Below, piece by piece: positions 1 through 12,401 of a stretch of 64,000 nt of DNA. The stretch spans positions 4,718,001 through 4,782,000 of the forward strand of contig NC_061773.1 of assembly GCF_022458985.1 (NCBI RefSeq). The letters are read 5' to 3'. This DNA comes from Mugil cephalus. Lineage: Eukaryota; Chordata; Actinopteri; Mugiliformes; Mugilidae. A program made the position numbers and the translations under genes. The number at the start of each line of letters is the position of its first letter. The first letter of the stretch is position 1. The notes below the pieces were generated by a model. It was not told the DNA's origin. It was given only the letters and a program-made list of their open reading frames with translations, and made no database searches.

Positions 1-3000
1 ACCGGTTCAGGGGTTGTGGGGCTGCCAGGGGGGCTTTCAGCAATAGATGGGGGGGCTACAGGCCAATCAGTCTCTGGTTGCTCTTCCTCGGTGAGCTGTA
101 AAGGAGGAGTGGCCTTGGGTGGCTGCGGCGCCGGGCTTTTCTTTGCAGGAGCTGGCTGGGTAGGAGAGTCAGGAGGCAGCGCGTCTGGAGGCGGCGCAGG
201 AGGCTTCACGCGGGACGGCACGGGAGGAGGAGGGGTGCTGGAAACACTCGGTAGACTGACCTCAGAGGAGACCAGAGAGTGGGAGGAGCCGGACTCTAAA
301 GAGTTGGAGCTGATCGTGAGGGACGGAGCAGGGGACGGAGGAAGAGAGGACACCCTGGAGGGGACCTCCGGTTCTGCTGACAGAGAGAGAAGCTCCAGTT
401 ACAGAGCGTGAACAGGAATGACTTTACCAAGAATAGTGTTTGTCAAGTAGAGAGCTGCAGCAGGTAGCTGCAGCTACAACGTGTAACACTGTAATCTGGC
501 GACGATGAGGTGATGACACGAGGATTTAAAGTGCAGGTTTCTGCTGATGTGCACCAACCTGGGCGTCGGGTGTTTTTCTGTTTTTCTGGGGGAGGCGGCG
601 TGATCGGAGCTGCACGTCGAGCCTGGGGTGGTACCTGCAAGGGGGGAAACCGGCAGGGCTGAGTTAGCAACGAGGGCTACACTGAACTACAGGGACAACA
701 AGAGGCCCCAGTCCACTAAAGTACACAGAGGACTTGTGGTGTTTTGACACATAATTATGACTGTGACGAGCTGCAACGATCATTTATAATTCATTTAAAA
801 AAAATAGTCTCTTTATTGAAAAAAAAATGTCTCACCCTATTTCATATGACCAACAGTTGTAAAAAAAAAAGGAAAAAAGCTTCTCATTTCACACTGCTTA
901 CACTACTTTTACAAGTAAACATTTTGCAAATGCTCCATGTTTTGCGCACACTGTAATAATCTACATATAGTGCAGATTATTTTATCTTCTTTTATGATTT
1001 TATGAAAAACAAAGATCCTCAATTGCAGAGGTTCACGCCTTAAATGCAGCGAAATAGGTGCGTCTCATAACACTGATGAGCTGGACCAAGGTAGTAAGAC
1101 AGCATCACTTCTGTCAAGAACGTCCATGATTTACAATCTGCCTTTTTCACAGCAGTCTTGAGTCATCACAAGGCACAGAGTGTATCAATGATGGCGGCAT
1201 TCCACTTCGGGGAGGTTCTGCTTTTGTGCCTTCTGGCTCCTTCAGGTTCACTGTCATAATTTACTGAGACACTTAATCCAGTTACGTCATCATTGGACAC
1301 ACCTGAGCTGTCGCTACGGTGACAGGTCAACATGTCTGCTGTTAAAAAAGGTCAATAAAGTGTTTCCATGAAAAGAGTAGTGAAGTAGTCTGATTAATAA
1401 AAAGGAGTCTGACTAAATTAAAAACAGCAATTCATTTACAACAGAAAATACTTTACATGCTGATCGGCCATAACATTATGACTAGCAATCTAAAATTGTA
1501 TCCCTTTTTCTGCTAAAACAGCCCTGACCCAATGAAGCACAAAGTCCACTAGACATGTGAAGATGTGTGTGGTATCTGTCGTTAAGACTTGGCCCTGTTG
1601 CCAGTTTACAGCGACTTTTCCCTCCTTGGACCACTTCTGATAGTGAGTGATCACTGCAAACAAAGAGCTCCAGCTCCACAGACGTTCTGACCCTGTCCTC
1701 TAACCATCCTAATTTGGCTCTTGTAAAAAAATCACTCAAGTTCTTCCACTTGTCTATTTTTCCTCATCAACTCTGGGGACTTTGGGACGTTAGTGGTCAT
1801 TATGTTATAGCTGATCAATGTATGCTTGTATTGTCACAATAGTTTCCATCAACTCTCATAAAATGGATTCAGTAATGACACCTGAACAATACGTGGTGGA
1901 AGTTTCTGACAGCTAGTTCATGCACAAAACAGGAACCATGGTTGAATGACTAACCACTGTAACAGAACCTACATTTATAGCGACCAGCCACAGCGTTGTG
2001 CGTCTGCTTTTGAACGTATTTATATTTATATTCAGGCCTTCTCTATGTTCGCCACATAGACGTCACAGTCTCAGCGCACTCAGAGGCACACCTGTGAGAA
2101 CTATATGTATGTTATTTTGAGGTTTGTAGGTTTGAGGTTTGTTATTCTGCAGTTTGAAGAAGAAAGAAAAGAACAAACCTAAATTCTCAAACAATTTGCA
2201 TGGGATATGTCGCTGTTTTATCTCAGTCTTTTCGGTATTGCTTCTTTTGAAAATGAATGTCATTAAATCACATAAAATAAATCTGTTATGTCTGTGTATT
2301 CTGTATTCAGGCAGATAGATAGATACACTGATCAGCCAAAATATTAAAACCACTGACAGGAGAAGTAAATAACATTGACCATCTTGTGACAATTCAACGT
2401 TCTGCCGGGAAACTTTTGGACCTGACATTCATTCATGTGGATGTTACTTAGACATGTAGATGCAGCTTGACGGAGATGTAGCAAAGACAAACTCCAGCAG
2501 ACGACCCAAAGCAGATTAATCTGTCTGTGTGTTTGCTTTTACCTGGTAAAAACCCTGTTCTCCTTGCATACTGTCCATGCTGCCTGATAACGGCATGCTC
2601 CCCTGTCGCGCATACTCTCGGTTAAGGCCATTGGGTGGAGGAGGTGTCTGACTAAGAGATATCTCACTGCTGGAAGATGGGATGCCTTGTTTGTGAGCGG
2701 AGGCCGAAGAAGAACTTCGCCGAGCGAGCGTTTCCTTTCTGTGATGGATCAGCTTTCTGTAACAGAGGAGGATAAAGATTCATAACACGGAGCAAATAAC
2801 GTAGTGCTGGAATCATCGTGCGATGACTCACTGAAGAACGTCCCGCTGTTCGAGATTGTATTTGCCTCCGTTTTTTAAGGCCACATTGTGGATGCCCTCG
2901 ATGGCTCTGTCAATGGACTGCAACACCTCATCCTGCTCTGGAGCCTACAGAGAAACACAGAGAATACGGGTGAAGGATGAACAAATTAAATATTCATTAA

Positions 3001-4043
3001 AGTGGCAGCATGCAAAATGATTAAACTTTAAACTAAACAGGACAGAATTGTGGCTCGGGGACATTTGTGACTCCGGGCAGAACCAAACTAGGACAGTTAT
3101 CTAACAAAAAAACAGCCTTTTAACTCGAGTCACACGTGTTCAGTGAGGCCTCACATTCGGGCTCATTAAACGTCCACAGCCTTTAACTACAGGAGCTGGA
3201 GCATTCCTCTGCTCTGATACACACTACAACATGTACAAGCTTCAACTAGTTCACTGTTAGTCTGGATGCTTGGGAAAAGGAGTCTCCTGGGTTGGGTGTG
3301 ACTGGGAAGAAGACCGGAGCTGTGTGGAAGGGAGCAACTACTTATTAGACAATAAGAAGGTTGGCAGAGGATGATTCCTGGTAGTGGATAACCACAGGAG
3401 CAAATTATTCCAATCTGAGCACAAACAATAGCTCCCTGTGTTAGTCCTGTCCTTGGAGTTACTCTGTCTCATATCCGATTCTGTTTTGGACCTTATCATC
3501 CTCTCCTGTCATGCCCCATCCTTTCCTGACTCCTTTCCTGTCCCATCCTGTATCTCCCCTCTTTGTCGCAGTCAGCAGCTGCAGTGCAGACAAAAAAGAT
3601 CCTACTTAATGCAACCTTTCCCGAATTATTTATGGCTTCTTCCACAAGCATGCATTTCCTTCCGGGCAATAATCAGCAGTCAGCTTCAACATGGCCTTCG
3701 CTGACTGCAGCATGTACACACAGCACGGAGTGTCTTGCTGGATCTGTCTCTCCCGATCCCATCAGTAACTACGCAGCATTCACTTGATTCCCCTTCACCC
3801 CAGGGTGCAGCCTAGTCCTGGGTTCACTGAGATCAAACGGAGACAAGCTCCGATCGGAACAGCGGAGCATACCTGTATTTTCTCAATGTATGAGGAGGGG
3901 ATGTAGCCGGTTTCCCCCGAGCTGCAGCGGGACCCCAGCCACCAGTGTTTGTTGCTCCTCTCCAGGATTAGGAAGGTTTCTCCGGCCGCGAAGTGCAGCG
4001 AGTTGGGCTCCGCGGATCGGAAGGCGTACAGAGACCGGTACAT
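1..4043 (-). CDS. nckipsd: NCKIPSD (SPIN90/WISH), 5' part of gene, runs off the left edge
   Basis: SH3 adaptor that binds NCK, N-WASP and Arp2/3 and promotes actin assembly (family knowledge). Five coding exons on the minus strand join in phase: 3873-4043, 2832-2944, 2543-2756, 559-634 and 1-376, giving about 316 residues before the window ends. Exon 1 encodes the N-terminal SH3 domain, beginning MYRSLYAFRSAEPNSLHF with ALYAF-type and WW motifs and ending SSYIEKIQ. Exon 2 reads EQDEVLQSIDRAIEGIHN and exon 3 begins KLIHHRKETLARR; both match the human protein closely. Exon 4 carries PPQARRAAPITPPPP and exon 5 is Ser/Pro-rich with several PPPP runs, the proline-rich NCK/SH3-ligand region. The ATG starts directly at the SH3 fold, as in mammals. 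The armadillo-like C-terminal half must lie left of the window. The glycine-rich open frame on the opposite strand at the far left is a shadow of the proline-rich exon. Confidence 0.93.
1460..1817 (-). mobile_element. Tc1-like DNA transposon, internally deleted copy 1 (NCKIPSD intron)
   Basis: Both ends carry the terminal inverted repeat of a common fish Tc1-like element: GATCGGCCATAACATTATGA at the left and its reverse form, ATTATGTTATAGCTGATC, at the right. Between them are remnants of transposase coding sequence read on the minus strand, including degenerate end segments on both sides (for example SDHSLSEVVQGGKSRC, corresponding to a YQKWSKEG-like stretch of the intact transposase). An intact element is about 1.2-1.6 kb; this copy is about 0.36 kb, so most of the middle is gone. 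It lies in the large fourth intron and should have no effect on the host protein. The family call rests on remembered sequence of the intact element. Confidence 0.75.
2336..2460 (+). mobile_element. Tc1-like DNA transposon, truncated copy 2 (NCKIPSD intron)
   Basis: Starts with the same terminal repeat (CACTGATCAGCC) followed by the subterminal CACTGACAGGAGAAGTAAAT also present in copy 3 near 14750. It then jumps to the middle of the transposase, where HVDVT-type coding (CATTCATGTGGATGTTACTT) is recognisable. The right end and terminal repeat are missing. It lies about 80 bp from the third NCKIPSD exon, 0.5 kb from copy 1 and in the opposite orientation. Confidence 0.7.
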
Positions 4044-5201
4044 ACTTCAATAACACTTTGACGCAGCGAGGCGACCAGAAACCAGCCAGAGAAATGTTAT
4101 CTGAAGAGTGTGAGTGGAAAGGATCTGCTCTGTAGGAGGAGATTCAGAGAGAACACGGAGGCATGGCCACGGAGGATCACCGCTGTCTATTTACAATGTA
4201 GCCCCGATCATCTGACCTGACAGCTTCCAGTAAAGACCGCAGGGGGCGCTGTTACTCCCTGGACACGCCCCCCAGGCATTTTAATCGAGGGCAGAGCTGC
4301 TCGATCTCGTAGACTGCATTTCTTGCTCTAATTTTATTTTACATACACCCTATTAAATCTTTAATTTAATACAAACAATAACCATCAATAAAATAAGAAA
4401 AAATAAAACAATTTCTGCAAATTATTCTCTACAGAATTCTCTTTTTCCTAACTTCTGTATCTAAATATGCTATATAGCTGATATATTTATATTGATAAAT
4501 CTTGGATAGCTTCTTACAAGTACTTATATACTTAACTCTATACAAGTTAGATCATGTTCACATTGTACACTCTTATATAATGTTGTGCAAAGCCTCTGCC
4601 TATGTATGTTTATAGATTATGACCATATTTTTTTCATATCCTTGTATTGTATATATTTAAATATCCTTGTGCATTTTATACATTCTTTTTATACATACCT
4701 ACTGCTCTTTGCATCTTCTTCTCTTCTCAGCTCTTTTTTTTTTAACCCTTTTATTGGTGTGTTTGTGTGTGTTGTGATTCTTCTGTCTGTGTAATGTTGC
4801 TACTGGATACTGGATATTGAGCATCTGTTTAAAATAACAGAGGGCTGTTGATCAGCTGTGTTTTTATTTTGCAGAGTATGTTGTTTGTAGTACTATTGAA
4901 TTGTATTACCTATGGAATTGTATAAACTTATAACAGCACATGTTTCTTTTACAACAGAACAGAAACACTTTAAGCTAATATTTAGGCAGGACTGTTATAG
5001 TAGGATAAATTCATTTCTACCTCTGTGTTTTATTCGGTGATATAAATGTAAATCATATAATCTAAAAGTAAAATAATCACTTTGTTAGATAAAAGATAAA
5101 AAAAATCGATCGATTTTGCCTTACACAACACCGGAAATGATCGCCTGGTGTTACACAGAAGTCCTTCCCCCACATTGACACCGGTGGCGGACACCGTCAA
5201 C
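4044..5201. other. Head-to-head intergenic region NCKIPSD / NDUFAF3
   Basis: About 1.15 kb separates the two divergent start codons. The part next to NCKIPSD (to about 4320) is GC-richer and probably holds its 5' UTR and promoter. The middle (4320-5110) is strongly AT-rich with no credible gene. The last 90 bp before the NDUFAF3 ATG is GC-richer again and is the likely NDUFAF3 5' UTR. No TATA box or other clear element was recognised. Confidence 0.6.
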
Positions 5202-7785
5202 ATGGCCAGTGTGGTATGTGCCAGATTCCTCCTTCAGAGCTCAGCCCGGGGCTTCCTGCTCTCCTCCAGGGCTGTGCCCGCTCTCTCCAGGTATGATGGA
5301 CTTTCATTTAAGGCTGGTCACGAATTTAGGCTCAAGAAAGGAAGTCGCTTAAATAACTGTCCTAAAATGACTTCTATCCCATCTGAATGGGCGAAGCCTT
5401 GGAGACAATGACATTAAGATGTTATTGTTATGTAATGTTATAAGATGCTTTAACTAAACAATTTTTAAGTCAGTTTGTAAACCTATAGATCTACCTCAAG
5501 AAAAACTACATTACTAAGACTCATTATAATGTGTATTATTTTTCGTGTGATGGGGATAGATCTAACTTATTTACTAAAGGTGACTGTATATTCATCAGTA
5601 CAGACAGTTAGTACTGTCTCAGGGGTGATTTAGTACTAATTTCATGTTAAATAGTCAGTAAATGATGAAAATGTTTAATGACTGTGTCCCAAAACCTAAA
5701 AACCAAGTTGGTTGATTTGTCCAACAAACAGCACTATTAAAATGAACAGGAGAAAAGATGCATGTCCTCGCATTTAAGAAGCTGTGATCCACACGGTGTC
5801 TGCCATGTTTGCACTAATAATGATTTAAACTATTAAAAGAAAAATCCAAGTTGGCTAATTACAGAGTTTAAATATTCAGGCGATGCAGAAATTTGAATTG
5901 AACATTTACAGAACTGTTGCAGTAAACTTTCAGAAAAATCTGGTTGTCAAGACGCTCGCTCACTTAGGTTTAAAGACATGGCTCTGTTTGTGTTATGCTT
6001 TTCTTTATTTGTCCTATATTTTCCTATGTCTGGGCCTCTTTTTAGTCGTTCTCTTTCTCCTCTTGACCAATTTGTTCTTTTATATCGTTCAAATTCATCA
6101 TGTTTTATGTGTAGACTGTAGCAGTTGTCTGTTATTCCAAGTTCATTTTAATGCATATGTTTAGTGTCCTGTGTATTGAATGTCTGCATGTTCTGTGTAT
6201 GTAATATTAATATTACATTATTTCAGGTGCTTAAAATAAAACTTAGAGATGTAATAAATGCAACGAGTCTTTACTGACGTTCATGGTTCTTCAACAAGAA
6301 ATAGTTTTAACACTTCATTGTGCAGCATCTCTGTCTCCATCTGGAGGATATTTGTGTAACTCCCGCTTGTTCCAGGGAACGTTCATCCTCTGCTGCACTG
6401 TTCTCTGCCTTGTGTGGCAGCAGCTGACTTAAAAATGTGCTGTGTATCCCAAAAACAAAGAATGGCTGAACTTTGCAGAATTTTTTGTTAAGGAAAGTGA
6501 AAGTGCCACTGCAAAGAAAATAGTTTGAGACAGAAATGTTTGTTACCATCTTTCAAAAAAAAAGAAAGGAAAAAAAGCCTGAAGCTTTTGGCTGGTACTA
6601 CTGTCAGAAGGTTGGCATTGATTTTTTTGGCTTTTAAACTGGGCCGTTTGGCAACAATTCTGCAGCCTGGGTACCCCTCGCAGACACAGCTTAGGCCAAA
6701 AGCAAGCTTTGCAGTAACACAACTTACAGTGATTAGTGGGAACCGTCTAACTTCATTTCCTTGTCTTCTCCTCCAGCCCATTTCTGTGTCGTGGTCATCG
6801 ACTGGAACCCTCCGACGATGAGATGTACCAGCGCACCACGGTGACTGTCATGCAGAAGGATCGAGACAATGGGATCCTCATTCACAGCTACAGTTCTTCA
6901 GGGTTCAACATAGACGGCAACAAGGTCTTCGGCCCCTGCGCTGTGCTGCCTCCTGCCATCCTCCAGTGGAATGTGAGAGTCAAACAACCGTCTCAGTTAC
7001 ATCGTCTGCTTGTCGGCATTGAAGTTTAACAACTATCTGTGTTTTTTCTTCTGGGTTTAAATCTCTCTCTGTGCAGGTTGGCAGCTATAAAGACATCACA
7101 GAAGAAAGTGTTTCTCTGTTCCACATGATTGAACCAAGACTAGGTAAAAATAAAACTTACTAAATGAAAAGAAAGGTGTTATGCATCCTCAGCATTGTCT
7201 GCAGGTCTCTGAAATGGTTTCTCTTTCATTTGCTTGCTGCAGTGGTAATGCAGAACACTGAAACAATAATTTAAATGAATAAAATGAACTGACTTGAGAT
7301 GTGATGATTTCGTCAGACCTTTTAGTGAGCACTCGTGCACTGTATGGAAGCTTCTTTGTTTATTATTTATCGCAGTGAAGTTACTGGTGTTTTCCCTTGA
7401 ATTAGCCACTAACCTAAGTGCATGTGTGGCATACAAATTCTTGTCTTTTTTTTTTTTTCTTGGTTCGTGAAGAGATTCTCGTCCTGGGCACGGGCACGCG
7501 GCTTGAACGAATTGACCCCACAGTCCTCGCTCTTCTCAACCGCAAAGGCATTGCTGTGGAGGTGCAGGACACGGTAAAGTCTCACTGCGGTGACGTCATA
7601 ATGACACTATGACAGACTTCAGGTCAAAGACAGCAAATATTTATGTCTTTCTTTTTCATCTTTTCATCATTTTGCAGCCGAATGCCTGCGCGACCTTCAA
7701 CTTCCTGCTCAGTGAGCGAAGAATAGCAGCCGCTGCTCTGATCCCTCCTTCAGTCAGCACAGCCCTAGAGGCCACGCGGAAATGA
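5202..7785 (+). CDS. ndufaf3: NDUFAF3, mitochondrial complex I assembly factor 3
   Basis: Complex I assembly factor of the mitochondrial matrix side that works with NDUFAF4 on the Q-module/membrane-arm intermediate (family knowledge). Five coding exons join in phase: 5202-5290, 6777-6972, 7077-7143, 7473-7573 and 7678-7785, giving 186 residues against 184 in human. Exon 1 encodes an Arg/Ser-rich, acid-free leader (MASVVCARFLLQSSARGF), a typical mitochondrial targeting peptide. Diagnostic stretches are CRGHRLEPSDDEMYQRT, GFNIDGNKVFGPCA, QWNVGSYKDIT, EILVLGTGTRLER and GIAVEVQDTPNACATFNFLL, all strongly conserved in this DUF498/Mth938-fold family. The stop is TGA. An AATAAA at 8275-8280 is the likely polyadenylation signal, giving a 3' UTR of about 0.5 kb. 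Confidence 0.95.
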
Positions 7786-9209
7786 GCAACATGAGCCAGG
7801 ACTGACTGCTGACAGATGGAGGTTCAGGGAAAAATGAGATGATTATTCTGCTTCTGCACAACGCTCCCAAAGGAACAAACTCAGTCACGTCCATCCTGAT
7901 ATTTCATTACAACAGTTATTTATTTATATATCAATGTGTCCTTGTCACAGGGATCTGATATTCTCTCTGATGAACAGTGTGAGAGCAGCAATTTGAGACT
8001 TTTCTCAGACGTAAAGATAAATGTTTTGCACTGATGATGACGAGTTTCCTGTCAGCTTTTTCGAGCAGTCGTCATTGGGTTCTTCGTGAGCTTGTTGCGT
8101 GTCGCTGTTCTAAAGCTGGCAATGAAATCTAGATTTGGACGTGAATGCAACTTTGGGCGTGTGCTTAAAATGAACAAGAGCGCAGGTGAATGTAGTCGAG
8201 TGAAGCCGCTAGTGAATTCAGCTGTAGTAAAGTATAACCATACTGTTGTGTACAAATACAAGTCTTCTTTGTATAATAAATGTATGACAGATGCTTGACA
8301 TGCAGAAAATGATATTTCAACTGTAATGCATTTAATTTGTTTTTGTGCACACCATAAATCTACAGTAAGACCACCTCAACATGCTACTGTGTGTTTTTAA
8401 ATTTTAGTTTAGCATCAGTTTAAACGGATCCATATTCAACAGCTATGTTGCAGCCAGTTACCTGAGTTAGTGTTAGTGACGTCTGTCCTTCATTTGGACT
8501 AATCCTCTTAACTCTGTTTGTCCTCTGCCTCCAGCAGCGATGCCACTCACAAAGCTGCGTGTGCATCATATGACATAATTCTGGGGCTTTGTCCTTCTCA
8601 CACGTAAGCCCCGTCCACGAGAGAATCCACAAATCCTCTACACATCACTGTGATTCATCTCTAATCATCTGCCTCTGTGCAGCACGCCCAGCGTCAGTCT
8701 GAACCACTAAATCCTGTCAATCACATGCAGGCTGCCGCCTGATTACTTTTACTACTGGTGCTCAAGAAAAATGAAGGATAATCTGCTCCACTCAGGTCAC
8801 ATTCTCCTGTCTGTAAAAGTATTACATGAATGCATGTTAATAATATACATTCAGTTGACTTCTGAGTTACGTAAACTGCTAACAAATATATTGAAGTTGT
8901 CTTCTGAACTGTTTTGTCAACAGCATGCAGTAAGTTGCATTGCTGATTTTTTTTTTTTTTTTTTGAACTTGTCTCATAACAAAATATTAAGTCAGAATAA
9001 GGAAATTATAAAACTGACAAAAGAAACTTCTGTTTTACAAACAGCAACAATATTTTGCAGAGGGGAAATTACAGGAAATAAATTGAGGAAATGAAAACCT
9101 TCCATGCCTTAAATAGTGCTTTAAATAGCACACGCACAACACACTCTACATGCTACGTAACACTCTGTAGTATGATCATCTGTCGTGGCCTCCTGGCTGA
9201 AAGACCTTC
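7786..9209. other. Convergent 3' region between NDUFAF3 and the GDI-like gene
   Basis: Contains the NDUFAF3 3' UTR (polyadenylation signal at 8275-8280) and, on the other strand, the 3' UTR of the GDI-like gene. A pure T run lies at 8947-8964. Open frames here are short, lack homology I recognise, and are probably chance. No transposon was recognised. Confidence 0.55.
8275..8280 (+). terminator. Polyadenylation signal AATAAA of NDUFAF3
   Basis: Canonical hexamer about 490 bp downstream of the NDUFAF3 stop codon on the coding strand. It is the first clear AATAAA in that direction. Confidence 0.6.
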
Positions 9210-12200
9210 TCAGTCGTCATCAGAGTTATGAGACTGGTGTCGTGACCCTCCAAAGGAGAGCGCTGCCCCAGTGAGACGGCGGTACATGTCCTTGATGTCT
9301 TCACATTCATTCTCAAAGTGGTTTGTTGCGTCGTAAGAGCGAGACACAAATATCTAATCAGGAGAGAGGGCAGAGTGGAGACTAGTCACTAAACGCACCA
9401 CACTTCCACAGTTTCATCAGGTTTCATGTTGTTTGCTTTTCCCATCATTACCTGACTTTTCTGTCCGTCTTCGTTTGGGACCATCAGGTTGCTGACAGAC
9501 ACAAACCTAGATTCAATTGACAGGAAACAAGGTTCATTAAATGACTGCCAAGTTGATGACAAATATTAAAGTTAATGCCTTGACAGTGTCACTAACTTTT
9601 GCATGATGGGCTCCAGAAGCTCCAGCCCCGGCTGCACCTCCTTCTCCGGGCTGCTGGTTTCTACGGCCGTGCTCACTGTGGCAATATACATCCCATCTGA
9701 GGCCACATTGTGGGCATAGGACACCACAGATATATAAATGTCTGCATGGGCAAAACAGAAGCCAAAATCAAAATCAAGCAATCAAATTCTCACCTGCACA
9801 ACTTCACTTTATCTTGTAATGATTTGATCAGACAAGTTTGATTTATTGTCAAGTTTTGCTTCACAACATACCTGACTTCCTGTGGAGCTGTGTCTGAGGG
9901 ATGATGATTTGACAGGAGTTGGCCTCGTGAGTGTTTTTAACCGGGTGGTTTAATAAACAGATCGCCCTCACGACACGCCCCACCTTCCTGACTCGGTTGG
10001 GAACGTAGCTGGGATCACAGATTAACTGTTTACAGTGGAACAGCTGTTAGACGGAGAGAGAAGACAAAATCAGTGAGCGCACAGCTCCACTTCTGGACCC
10101 ACTTGCTTGCGTCTCCTCTACCTTCCCCTCAGATTTCACAGCCTTCACTTTGCCGTTCTCCATCACAATCTCGTCCACGGCCCTGTTCAGCAGGAAGGTT
10201 CCTCCGTACTCTGCACTCAACCTGAAACACACAGATCCGGGAGCGGTAACATAAACTATACAAGCCGCATTTACGTGGGTGTGAATGTGTCCGTTTATAT
10301 TTTTGAATATTCAAGGATTTACTGAAAATCCACCTCAGATGAAAGCATTCAGGCAGACTCTTCACTACTAATGTGAGTCTAACCTGGCAAATCCCTGTGG
10401 CAGTTCACCCAGGCCGTACACAGGGTAGAGGTATGGACTGGAGTGGTGGCGGGTGAGAGACTCACAGTAAAGCCTGATCCGGTTAATGGTTTCCAGACAG
10501 GGCTGGTCCAGGTAACTGCAAAGACACCAGGGGAGAGGCCACAACCATCATCTATGCTTGTTTATTTGTCTTATCAGATTTATTCAAGTTCTCGTTGTGT
10601 CTCACCTCTCGTTGCTATGTAGCGCTATGGCATGACCTGTGAACTCTATGACATCTAGTCCTAGATCAAAGCGAGTGAACAGGTCCCGTGTGGTTGTTTT
10701 GTGAGGATCCACATCCTGATGAGAGCGAGGGTTTCTCAAGTCAAAATTCTGGGCGAAGAGCAGCATCTTCTTGAACCTCCTCTTGTCAAACATCCCCATA
10801 AGATCTGAAGATATATAATATATATATATAGTATATTATAATATGGCAAAAGATATTTGTATGTAAAATTATTTTAAAAAGTGCAGCGACTTCAAGTCCA
10901 GACATGTGCAACGTATATAGAGGATTGAAATAACATTCCCCAAAGGCCTACACTGCAGCAAAAATACCAAAAATGTCAACACGAAATGTGGAAATGTTGA
11001 GATTTAAAACAAACTTTGCACATTTTATTTATATTTTTTTGCAAATTAGTAATTTAATTCATCACCTGAGGTATGAGCCTCTTCCTCTGTTCCAGGGACT
11101 TTATGCAGTTTGCCTGCTTTGTAAACGTAGCTGCCTTCAACCACTTTGAAGTCCAGATAGCGAGTAACTTCTGTGTGCACCAGGATTTTCACCAGCTGAC
11201 CTGAAGTAATCACAGCCAGAAACGTAGCATTCACTCATTTAAAGTAAAACAGCTAAATAAGCATTCCACAGACATTGGCCTAATAGCATAATTACCTAAG
11301 TCACATTTAAACGATTCCATTTTTAGCAAGCACATTTTTATTGATATTATATAACAGCAAGTCAAAAATGACTTAGGCAGTTATGCTATTAGGCTAAAGA
11401 AATAACACGTTCAGGTTCACTTGACTCTTACCAGTTGCAAGAAAACATTTGGGGATGAGGTCAACGTTCCACTCTTTCCCACGGCCCAAGGACTTGGGAG
11501 GACCTGGAACTTTAAATTTCTTGAAGAGCTGTAAATTAAACAAACATCACATGTCACTGACACAGCCACCGGCCTCGGGACAAGAGACATGCACGCGTCT
11601 GTTAGTTTAATTTATGTTTGCTAGAACACACCTCGTCAAGCGGAGAAATGGATGCACTCTCTCCTCCGTAATAAGGATTCTTGTCAATGTGAAGGACCTT
11701 TTTCCCACTTTGAGACATTAAACCAGAGAGGATACATTCCTGAAAGAGACATGGGAGAGGTTAGTTAGCGGGTCAAATGTTGTCAGAATCCATTAGCAGT
11801 GTGCCATGTGCAGACCAGGACTAATACAATGATGCCAGCTGATCCCTTTGAACGACCAGCAGCAGCTCAGTCAGTCTGCCAGTTTATCGACAGCGTGAAA
11901 TAAGAGTTCTGCTAATTCTATTAAAGGATTATTCTCATAAAAGTAACAGTTTGAAGATGAATTTGATAAAGAGATGACTACAATTATATTGAGGTATGAT
12001 TATTTTTTTCTTTAGCACTTATGAGTGCTGTTTTGTCTGGTGCGTGTTAAACAAAGCACGCACAGACGTCTGAGTGGGTTTTCACCTGGTGTGAGGAGGT
12101 TTTAATGAGGATAACATGAGAACTCTTTATGATGGCTGCTGAATTTTTATTTATTTAATTGGGATTTATTACAAATTTAATAAATACATGTTAGAAATAT

Positions 12201-12401
12201 AACAACAATAATAATATCTAATTAATAGCATTACTAATGACTACACAACAAAATACATTTTGGTTTGCTCATAGACTAGAGGGAATAACTACAGTACATA
12301 CAGTAAGATGCTACTAATCCCAAACAGCAATATTTTACAACAACTACGAGTGTTCTTACCTTAAGTCCGGTTCCAAGCACTATAATATCATACTCCTGCA
12401 T
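9210..12401 (-). CDS. Divergent Rab GDP-dissociation inhibitor (GDI family)
   Basis: GDI proteins extract prenylated GDP-bound Rabs from membranes and recycle them through the cytosol. Eleven coding exons join in phase: 12360-12401, 11632-11739, 11432-11528, 11066-11200, 10606-10804, 10384-10515, 10122-10221, 9872-10043, 9597-9741, 9452-9506 and 9210-9353, giving 442 residues (GDI1/2 have about 447). The N-terminus [20 protein letters not shown] holds the dinucleotide-fold motif, followed by [41 protein letters not shown] (Rab-binding platform), [32 protein letters not shown] and [10 protein letters not shown]. It is a GDI rather than a Rab escort protein because it lacks the large REP insert. 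It differs from vertebrate GDI1 and GDI2 at many conserved sites ([35 protein letters not shown]) and ends in an acidic SHNSDDD tail. It is probably a separate paralogue (sometimes called gdi3), so I give no symbol. The frame is intact, so it looks functional. Confidence 0.92.

Noticed and set aside
16-411. Glycine/serine-rich 131-residue plus-strand open frame at the left edge
   Set aside because: It is the complement of the proline/serine-rich NCKIPSD exon 5, which has matched splice sites and homology on the minus strand.
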